Assembly: GCF_902459465.1 (NCBI RefSeq)
Contig: NC_047072.1
Coordinates: 13,538,184-13,602,183 of the forward strand
DNA: 64,000 nucleotides
Direction: 5' to 3'
DNA from: Asterias rubens
Taxonomy: Eukaryota; Echinodermata; Asteroidea; Forcipulatida; Asteriidae
The stretch's first letter is position 1. Every line of letters begins with the position of its first letter. A model generated the notes under the pieces. It saw nothing but the letters and a program-made list of their open reading frames with translations. It made no database searches and was not told where the DNA came from. Of this stretch, positions 55,527 through 64,000 are shown piece after piece. The translations under genes and the position numbers were made by a program.

Positions 55527-55927
55527 CCAGATTTATTAAACTTCAGCCTTTTTCTTGTTGAATCAAGTGGTTGAATTGTCCTGACTTGAGTATCGAGTAC
55601 CCCTAGTCCTAGAAGTATCATGAGTTACATTCTGCTATGTTCGTGGAGACGATAGTGGAACGAACCTCAAATACTAAAAATATAGGAGTAACTATTAGAC
55701 TCTAATTTAGAGTACTCTAGTACTCCTGTGAAGTGTAATCATGGAGTTGTTGTGCTTGTGCAATCGTTGAGTTGACGCTGAACAATAATGGACGGCTCAA
55801 ACATTGTTATTAAAATGAGAAAAAGCAGAATTGTTATAATTTGGGGTTTTTTCTTTTTCTTTTATAGACAGCATTGATGCAGGTATGCGCCACACACTGC
55901 AGGAGCTCTGAAATTCAAAAGATCAAA

Positions 55928-58900
55928 ATGAGCAACGCTTCAAGTTCGCGACATATTCTTTCCCCTGATGTGCCAGACTTTCATGGGAAGAGGGCGTCCT
56001 TGCCGTATGCTCCGAACCAAACAGAGTTGAGACGACTCAGATTGAACAGGTAATCCTACCTAAGAGTAGGCATGGTGCTCGATATGGAGCTGTTGATAGA
56101 TAAGTAAAAAACATTGTGCGATAACGTGGTTTTGAGAAAGAAGTAATTTCTCAATAAAATACACGAAATGAATCTGAGAAAATTTCAGGCCTGAAGCATT
56201 TCTAAGGCATCTGGAAGCAGACAAATTTGTGCAAAAGGGTGTTTTTTCATACATTGTTTTCTTGCAACTTCCATGACCAATTGAGTCAAAAATTTTAAAG
56301 ATTTCTTATTTTATGCATTTATGTTGTAATACACCAATTGCAAATACTGGTCTTTGACAATTACCAAATTTGTCCAGTGCCTTTAAGCAGATACTTTCCA
56401 AATCGTTTTTATGTGTATTTATAAATTATAATCTTCCATTGCATTCTTGTTTATACAGGCAAATATCTACGAGTCACCCCAAACTTCCAAGCAGCGGCGG
56501 TAATTCAGTGGATAATCTCATACCAGCAGAACAGTCCAGATCCAACAGCATTATCCGCTTGTCTGACATTAAACGGTAAATCTACTGTTACGAAAGGCCT
56601 CTTTAATTCCTCTTTTTTTCTCCCACCAAACTCAACTATCTTTCCAAAGGTCCTTTTGCTTCTATCTTAATTGAGCATTTAAAAGCTCGATGACAGTAGA
56701 CCTACATTTTAAAAACTGAACACACATGCTTGGCTTTCACTTCCAAAGCAAACTGTCAGCTTCCATCAGGCATATAAGGGCAGATTGCAAATTATCAGCT
56801 TGTTAGATAATGTCCCGTTTTTTCTACCGTTTTAGTGCCCAGGAAAGAGAGAAAAATACATAACATGTTTTGAGATAAAATGTTTATGTTTTTTTTTTTG
56901 CAACAAAAAGAGTTGCTATTCTGCAAGGGCTCTGTACACAAGGCAGTTTGCAGACAACCAGTCCAATAAGAAGGAAAACATTCTCATTTCATTTTCAATT
57001 TTAGGAGGACAGTATGCAATATGTAATATGAGGAAGGATCTCAAAACTTGTGCTACAACAATGTTACTTATTGACAAGCAAGACTTAAAGACCTGCTTGA
57101 ACCAAAATGTCAAGTCGTGAACTTTGCTGAATTTTATTTAAAATGTTTTCAATGAATAAGGAAATCGAGTCATATGATTATAAATAGATTTTAGTTGCGT
57201 AAAAAACAATCATTTCAAATACCCTTATCCACCGCTTTTCTGAGAGAATAGCAAAAGCTCTGTTACGTAATCACTCTCAAAACATCATAGTTGGGAGCTC
57301 CAATTTGTAAAGCGTGGAGGTATAACGAAGCAAACTCCCACAAATGACATCAAAGCATTGTCCTTTGACGCGCGGCGTCAACGGCAGAAGTGTTTTTAGT
57401 TTTTCAAAACTTTTAGGTTGGGGCCTGGTTTTATAATCAATAATTACAAAAATTTCAGAAGTGTACTCTATCAAAATTACATTAAAATGGTGAACAAGTG
57501 CATTATAAACAAGTTAAAATACCATTTCCGTTAAAAACATTCTGCTCAAGCATCTGTTTAAAAATGATTGTTCAAAGCATTTTGATCATGAATCAGCAAA
57601 AAATAGTTGGTCAGTATGCCTCAGTGTATCAGTCTTAGGATTATCAGATATGATATTTGAAAAAATGGTTTTATATTAATAGGAACCTGAGTGCCAGTAA
57701 CCTAGCAGCATTATCAGACAGTAACTTGTCCATCAAGAAAGCACTACCTCTACGAAGCTATGATACTCCTAACACCTTTGGCTCAACGGCCAAACACCTC
57801 TATGTTCAGCTGGTCAAACAGTGTTACTATCAGCTGACTGAAGGATGTGGAAACGAGGACTGCCAGAACAAGTTTTGCCGTTCATGTAAAGGTACATCAA
57901 ATCCAAAGAATTTTTGTAAGGTTCTTTCAAACTCTTAGAGCAACTTTGGGTGCAGATGTTTCGTCAATTTTTCAATTTAAGTCACGCATATAATGTGGTC
58001 TTTTATTTTTTCCCTCAAACATGTTTAGTCAATAAAATAGCCTATTGAGAATGTGGAAATAAATGTTATATTGATTGATTGATTGATTGATTGAATCACA
58101 AGGCTGGATGGTCACTTCAAGGTGAGGGCTACACTTAACTGATTTGGGCTATCAACCCAAATCAACTGCCACCAGAGGCACGTTGCTACCTACTCCTGGG
58201 GCTGAAACGGGTTACCCCCTCACACAGTCCAGCATTGAGTAACGTGCGTTCCATGTTAATTGGTCGAATTGTGGTTGACTATGGTCCATGATTGAACTTG
58301 CTCTTTGTTGATCACGAAAAGAGTAACTCTAGAACATATTCTTTGTTTCTTTTTTGTTTCAGACAGCAAGAAAGATATTCGGGATAAAGCTGCCATTTTC
58401 AGTATTCAAATGGCATCAAGCCACAAGTATGTATTGTTATTTGATACATTGTAATGTAGAGTGTAGCTTTTTATTATTCACTACAAAATCTCTACCCAAA
58501 GTATTGATTATGAATATGATTGTTATTCCTATATGATTGTTATTGTTATATCACTCTTGCAGACTTCCCTTATGTAGACCCGATAGATTCGTCGATCGTC
58601 CCCTGCCACAGGAAGTTTTCAAACCACCCAACGGAAATTCAAAGCCTTTCCTTCATGCCCTCTTCTCCTCTACTCCATTCAAGTCGCTCTTTGCCACCCA
58701 GTCAAAGTGGGTCGACTCCAAAAAGAAATTCCCCACAAAAAATCCAACGTCAACTGTAGTCCCACCAAGCAAGAGAGGTGACGCAGTCATCGATATGTGT
58801 TTTAATAAACCTCCGAGTGGTGCTGGTAAGAGAGGATCATCGAGTCCAATGAGAAGCAAATTTACGCCAAATAGCAGTCCAAAGTTTACCCATAAAGATG

Positions 58901-61900
58901 AGTATGAAGGACAACAAAGCACCCGAGGACAGACTGAGAGTTATTCCCAACAGCAGAGGATGTTTGGGAAGAAGTTAACACAGTTGTCACATCAAAACAG
59001 TGCCCCAAACCTTGCTTACTGTGGAGAGTCTGATGCCACACATCTTTGGTCAGACGACTTTAGCTCGGATGAACTCTTGATTAATCATCACAGGTACGTC
59101 GGTTTTTAACAGCGCCCTGTGACTTACACATTAACTAGATGAAAAACCAATCAGAGCAATGACTGACTCTACAGTGAAACCTCTGAATTCCTATAAATAG
59201 ACATGTCTCACACTCTTCAGTCTCCTGACGATGACTAGAGCTGGCTAGGCGAAACGTTGAGACCAATTAAGGACTCACTTTGTGGCAGTGAAGATAATAT
59301 AAGAACTCACTCCATGGCAGTGGAGTTGATAACGAGTTGATAACGAGAAGTCCTCTCGATCCACTAAGCAAAAGTGGTAGTCCCTGCTGATTTCCTACCT
59401 TCCCCCAGGCAGTAATTAGAAAGCAGGACAGTTCTTTCCAGAACTAAGTACTCTCCCTAATTCTAAAATCTACTCCGCGGCGGTAGCAAAATAGCAAGAC
59501 AAGTTCTCAAAGGACAATATCTACACAGCAAAGTGGATATACACATGGTGTATACTGCAAACAGAATACACATTTATTACTCATTGTTCATAAATACCTG
59601 GGACACTATTCTGATTGGTCGAGAGGAGATCATGTGGCCGTGTTTAAATGTTGATATCAACACAGGTAGAAGTGATTAAACATGACCTGACCTTGTTAAA
59701 TCAAATAAGGGCGCTATCAGATGACTTCAAATTCTTACACTTACTAAATTTGTTTATTTAATGCAAACTTTTTCAGGTCGAGTAGCACACCTGTGGGTAG
59801 CTATGGTAACCTGAGTGTTTCCTCCGCTATCAGTTTCGGGAGTGGTCCACCCGAATCCTACCCATCAATGACAAGTTCTCCCGCACGGCTCCTTTCCTCT
59901 CAAGAGGCCCTTGATGAAACGGAAGATATTAGAGAGTTTGAGAGGACAGTTTCCTTAGAGATGTCTTGGGATGGGGTTGGGGAGTTCTCGTTGACTCACT
60001 TGACTCTATCAATGCTTCAGGTACACATCAGTCAATAAGTCAAACTAATAAACCATAGACCATTTCATTGTGGAATATCCCCAAGCGTGAGCAGTCCAGA
60101 AACTTCAACCCGGCCAAAAGGCTTGGGCCATGTGAATATAAACATACCCTCCCCGTTCAGGGCTCTCCCGCTGCCCTGCTCCCCACTGCTAGATCCTGGT
60201 TCATACTTCCTGCAAATGCTAAATGAACTTTTACATCACAAGGCTGTTTTTTCGCAGCTTATGTTTCGCAGGAGTTGAGCACAAGTCACCTAAAAAGAGT
60301 TATTCATTGCAAATTTGTGACAGCAAAATTTGTATCGCATTGGCATTCGCAGGAAGTATGAACCAGCTTTAATGTTGTTAACCCCAGCTGGAGTGCAATG
60401 GGAGCCAACAATGCTTTGCCTATTGAGACCCATTCTATCTCACTGACGACCACCATTAGATGTATCAAGTTTGACTTCAAACATTCTCAACACCACTGAA
60501 TCTATGCTTGTGTTTATAGGGAGCAATTGAAACGTACAAGAACTCTGGAGATCCCTCGTTTTTAATCAACACCATCAGAACAGTATTCACTTCATCAGAG
60601 GCACTCAATGCTAGCTTCAAGGTGAGTTTAGAATGAGTATGAGTTCTTTTCTTAGATGTCAATTTAGTTTTCCCCTTTTACAATGATATGAAGTCAAGTG
60701 GTAGAAGCGTGGAATCCTCCATAAATATTGTTGAAAACACTTTTGATATTTCCATTGTGCGTTGTTGGTTTGCCTAACAAAGAGCAAGATTGTTGAGTTA
60801 CTGTATTAGACACAATATTCACATTATTATTGTCCTGTAGCTAGAGGCCTGGGCCCAATTTCATGGCTCTGCTTACCGTAAGCACAGAATCGGCGCTTAC
60901 GGAAGCAGGGAATTCTGTGCTTACAGCAAGCGTATTTCACGGGTTAGCGGCAAATTTTGGCTTCTGCGCGTGCGTACTCAACGTTACTAGGCATTCTACG
61001 CTTACAAGGCTAGCGCAGAAATTCGGCGCTTGCGCGTAAGCAGAGCCATGAAATTGGGCCCAGGTCTAATGGTAGGACATCTGCCCTAGTGTAGCAAAGG
61101 TCATGGGTTTGAATCCCACCCGAGATAAAGACCTGGGAAATGTTTTCACAAGAATCGGGAAAGTACTGAATAGGCATTGCTTTGTACATATCGGTGTATG
61201 GGTAAAACCAAACAATAATATTTTGTTGATTGTAATTTTCAATTGTGTTTATTTTTGTCACAAAGGTTGATGATGGAAAACCAGACAGTCCTATCGACCT
61301 GCCAGCAGTCAGACAAGCGTATGCGTTAATATGGACATTAAAACCACTTGATGTCTTTCTGTCTACTATGACTAATGCATTAGAGATCTTACTGATGTCT
61401 TTAGATACAACATCCATACAAGCAGACGAGATCAATGAAGTAAGTTTTTGCAAGAATGATGACAATCATATACGTGGTGCTGGTCTCCACCAAAAGTAGG
61501 CAGGATTTGCACATAAAGTTTGTTGACAAACAAGTTGGATTTTTTATGCGATGTACACATGATTTTTTCTAAGGGTCGAAGAGATTGTGGCACACACAGA
61601 CCTTTCTAGCACATACACTCTGTGGAAATTTGTTTGCTTTTAGAAATGTTCCTTGACTGATTTCAATGCAAAACACAACACATCTGGGTCCGAATTCATA
61701 GAGCTGCCTAAGCAGCAAACACTCCTTAGAGATTTTCTGCTAGGCAAAAATAAGCATGATACCAATTGCAAATGCTACGTGTGGAATGCTATTTTGGCCG
61801 GTAACTTTATTTTGGTAAAGTTATTTTTATTGAGCTGTCAGACAGCAGTTTTGTTTGAGTGTCTTAGTCAATGATCTTGACAAGCTCGGATGAGATTCAA

Positions 61901-64000
61901 ATGTGTACCATTTTGTTTGTTCCACATCAGATATTAATTCTTTTAGAAAACCCACTGCTGGAGACTTCCGAACTCCTGCGGATATTCTGCCACGTAATTT
62001 GCCGATTGCCAACTTCAACGCGTCTTGCTCTGGTGGGGGCACTGTCCACCTACGACAAAAAGCATTTTCAGCGTCTTCTGCAATTGTTTAAGAATTACCT
62101 GGGTTCTGTACTACGACCCAATCAAAGGTAATAACAGTTTTGTGTACTAGTGTACTATTGTTGTACTGTTGTGGGGTTGAGGAATTGGAGTTGAGGGGGT
62201 TTTGGTGAGGGTAACGTGTCATTCTGTTAAGGTCCTTGGGAACATTAAAGACTTCAGGCCTGAAACCTTTTATTATGCATCTGAAAGCACACAGTTATGC
62301 AACAAGGGCGTTTCTTCTTTCAGTATTCTCTTGCAACTTGGATGACCAATTGAGTCCAAATTTGCACAGGTTTGTTATTTTATGCATGTGTTGGGATACA
62401 CCTAGTGAGAATACTGGTCTTTGACTATAACCAACAGGAATTCTTTAGAGGATTTTAGGGGGTAACTCGAGTACAGGAGGAAAAGAATGTTATAAAATAT
62501 GGGAACATTTGGGAGTACCCTCTGCTTCATAGCGGATAATGTATAACAAAAAATTACACTTTTGAATTTTTTTCCTCGCGAACCACTTGCTCCCTTTTCC
62601 CCCTCCCAATCTGCAGTGTTCATGAGAATATAATTGGCATTGCGAAGGTGTTATCAATCCTTCATGAGGCCAGCAACATGGCGGAAGCTGCTGGCAATGT
62701 GGAACACAAGAAAGTAGAACTTGCCTCTATGAAGGATTACTACAGCAATGAACTGTCAAGGTAAATCTTTACTAGTATACAATCACTTTCCTTAGCTCGC
62801 ATGACATTCGTCCTAGTTTAATCTTATTTCCAATGTTTTTGCCCTCAGGAAAACCAGCAAAGTTCATATAAAAATGGCCTTATAGTCAAACCTTGTACTC
62901 AAAAGAACTTTTTTTTATGGCCTTATGGTCAAACCTTGTACTCAAAAGAATTTTTTTTTTTTTTTTTAATCTGAAGTCAGACTTTTTTTATGCCCCCCTG
63001 GTGAGAAAAAAACCCTGTGATTTTGACCAGAGTGTCTTCCCTTTGATCTACTTCTCAAATATTGTGGAGACTGTTCGCAGAAATGGAGGACCAACATGTT
63101 TGGAGGGCCATCATCGACTGAATGAATGTTCTCGGAAGCTTATTGCAATCCATAATTTCAGGGGTTACCTAAAGGTGGACACGCCATCATTTCAACATGC
63201 CTGCTAAAATTTGGTCTTAGTTTCAGACCATTTTGTGCAGGACTTGTCATCCGTTTTCCTTTCTCTGTGAGTCTGTGGCACTATACCGAACTCCCAGTGT
63301 ACACACATGGATTTTCAGCCTTGTGCTGTCTCCAAATTGACAGCTACGACTTTGGCAAGATTTCCGCATCATTATGCGATGAAGTATAGTCATCCTTAGC
63401 AACAGCCTTAGCATCAGTCATAGCTGTAGGCCATTTGTGAGTTGGATTTGAATAATGTCTGGTACAATGATCTGCTTTAGTCACAATGTACTTCTTACAT
63501 TTGACTTCCTCAGACTACAGAGACAGTTGCTATGTCAAATGGTTTGGCTTTTGTATAGCAACCTCCAGGATGAGCAAACCATGGTGCCATTGTGCCATAC
63601 ACATCCATTCAGAATTGTGTATGGGTGTTCACTGTCTCTTACTAACTAAGCAAAAGCTTGCCCCTAATCATGTGACATATAGCAACAGTATCAATAGTCT
63701 GAAGAATTCAAATGTAAGTGGTAATGTGATCAAGCACGTCATTGTACCAGACAATATCTAACACACAAAAAGCTTATTCAGGAAAAGGCCTGAAATTTTG
63801 AAAATGAGTGTTTGATTGATTATGTACAGTAACATGGACTACATGGTGGAGTTTGGTAGATGGACACAGCGAGCACAGCTCCGGCAGCAAGCAGCAGCTG
63901 AAGTGAGTCGCAGTGCAACCACCGACAGTGGATTAAGTAGCATGAGTAGCGGCAGTGGATTAAGTGATGAGCCGACATGTAGGAAGATCTCAAACAGTGA
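55928..64000 (+). CDS. HECTD2: HECTD2-like HECT E3 ubiquitin ligase with N-terminal AZUL zinc finger (5' part)
   Basis: HECT ligases pass ubiquitin from an E2 through a catalytic cysteine to substrates. Exons: 55928-56049, 56459-56575, 57683-57891, 58363-58426, 58563-59093, 59777-60020, 60520-60621, 61266-61439, 61931-62127, 62617-62760 and 63830-64000 (cut by the window). All phases agree, about 691 codons so far. Residues about 105-140 contain [19 protein letters not shown] then FCRSC, an AZUL zinc finger as in UBE3A. A Ser/Pro-rich disordered stretch of some 250 residues follows (58563-60020). From 60520 the sequence follows HECTD2: [17 protein letters not shown] then [55 protein letters not shown]. 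The HECT domain is not reached. ATG 55928 was chosen for its A at -3; an in-frame ATG at 55877 in the same exon would add 17 residues. An acceptor at 55866-55867 implies an upstream exon. Confidence 0.8.
56076..56385. repeat. Degenerate MITE, family B
   Basis: AAACATTGTGCGATAACG, AGAAAGAAGTAATTTCTCA, TCTTATTTTATGCATTTATG and CAATTACCAAATTTGTCCAG correspond to family B landmarks. It lies in the first intron of the HECTD2-like gene. Confidence 0.7.
57683..57891 (+). CDS. HECTD2: AZUL zinc-finger exon of the HECTD2-like gene
   Basis: One exon encodes a short Ser/Leu-rich lead and the AZUL finger. The visible cysteines, in [11 protein letters not shown] and FCRSC, have the spacing of the UBE3A N-terminal zinc finger, with the tyrosine-rich helix CYYQLTEG before them. 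In UBE3A this fold docks onto the proteasome subunit PSMD4/Rpn10, so a proteasome link is plausible but inferred. Confidence 0.85.
58100..58230. repeat. Interspersed repeat shared with 22640-22780
   Basis: AAGGCTGGATGGTCACTTCA and TACCTACTCCTGGGGCTGAA match the other copy. It also has a local hairpin TGATTTGGGCT against AGC-flanked AACCCAAATCA. Confidence 0.65.
60196..60368. repeat. MITE, family O, copy 2
   Basis: CTGGTTCATACTTCCTGCAA and TTCGCAGGAAGTATGAACCAG are near-perfect inverse ends. The core shares GGAGTTGAGCACAAGTCA with the copy at 25628-25821. Confidence 0.87.
60851..61061. repeat. MITE, family C variant with GCGTAAGC core
   Basis: GGGCCCAATTTCATGGCTCTG and CAGAGCCATGAAATTGGGCC bound a 211-bp foldback whose inner part pairs TACCGTAAGCACAGAAT with the opposite side. 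It lies in a HECTD2-like intron. Confidence 0.88.
61066..61130 (+). repeat. tRNA-like fragment
   Basis: GTCTAATGGTAGGACATC resembles an A box, and GGGTTTGAATCCCACC is a canonical B box. The spacing is a little short and there is no acceptor stem, so this is read as a SINE head, not a tRNA gene. Confidence 0.6.
61686..61830. repeat. Diverged MITE, family C
   Basis: GGTCCGAATTCATAGAGCTG followed by TAAGCAGCAAACA and GATTTTCTGCTAGGCAAAAA. The right terminus is lost. Confidence 0.65.
62245..62440. repeat. Partial MITE, family B
   Basis: GCATCTGAAAGCACACAG, TCTCTTGCAACTTGGATGACC and TTTGTTATTTTATGCATGTG match family B; both ends are missing. Confidence 0.7.
63430..63763. repeat. Foldback MITE, family E, copy 2
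   Basis: GCCATTTGTGAGTTGGATTT, AATGTCTGGTACAATGA and CAGACTACAGAGACAGTTGC face GCAACAGTATCAATAGTCTG and CATTGTACCAGACAATATC. It matches 42681-43020 in length and order and lies just before the last exon in the window. Confidence 0.88.

Larger units (their letters stand above)
52750..55867. other. Divergent intergenic region between TIPRL and the HECTD2-like gene
   Basis: This interval should contain the promoters and non-coding first exons of both genes; none could be placed with confidence. It holds a probable MITE around 53265-53520 (AAGCCCCCTTCACACAAG end), foldbacks at 53798-53902 and 53906-54182, and the 133-bp tandem array at 55003-55526. Confidence 0.5.

Noticed and set aside
55003-55621. 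Several open frames of 115-178 codons on both strands.
   Set aside because: They are translations of the same 133-bp CpG-rich repeat in different frames. The low stop frequency follows from composition, and no frame is favoured.

Overview
The window is AT-rich animal nuclear DNA. Its genes are intron-rich, with GT-AG introns, and it carries a dense load of short non-autonomous transposons, tRNA-derived SINEs and decayed LINE ends. The proteins are conserved animal ones (WARS2, MAP3K4, TIPRL, a HECTD2-type HECT ligase). Gene density, intron sizes and repeat style suggest a marine invertebrate deuterostome, most likely an echinoderm and perhaps a sea star. That assignment is an inference from style, not from a diagnostic marker.

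Layout: (1) 171-619, + strand, last coding exon of mitochondrial tryptophanyl-tRNA synthetase. (2) 5548-29454, - strand, nearly the whole MAP3K4 (MEKK4) kinase gene, rebuilt here as 22 coding exons plus a 5' exon; the start codon appears to be split by the first intron. One short internal exon and the terminal exon could not be proved. (3) 32238-37684, - strand, a six-exon, 268-residue protein resembling the Bmt2 family of 25S rRNA adenine-N1 methyltransferases. (4) 37922-42107, + strand, a four-exon, 284-residue Myb/SANT-like DNA-binding protein, head to head with gene 3 across 237 bp. (5) 47958-52724, - strand, TIPRL, six exons, 260 residues. (6) 55928 to the window end, + strand, the 5' eleven exons of a HECTD2-like HECT ubiquitin ligase that carries an N-terminal AZUL zinc finger; the HECT domain lies beyond the window.

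The genes are unrelated housekeeping or signalling genes, with no operon-like logic. The remaining sequence is mostly mobile DNA: at least a dozen families of foldback/MITE elements (several with two or more copies here, some nested), a foldback-type element with minisatellite-like arms inside an intron of gene 3, a near-perfect 85-bp palindrome, a 68-bp tandem array in a MAP3K4 intron, and a CpG-rich 133-bp tandem array upstream of gene 6. I found no CRISPR, prokaryotic or viral cassette. The most interesting items are the AZUL-plus-HECTD2 architecture, the MAP3K4 start and tail, the Bmt2-like methyltransferase, and the structured repeats.
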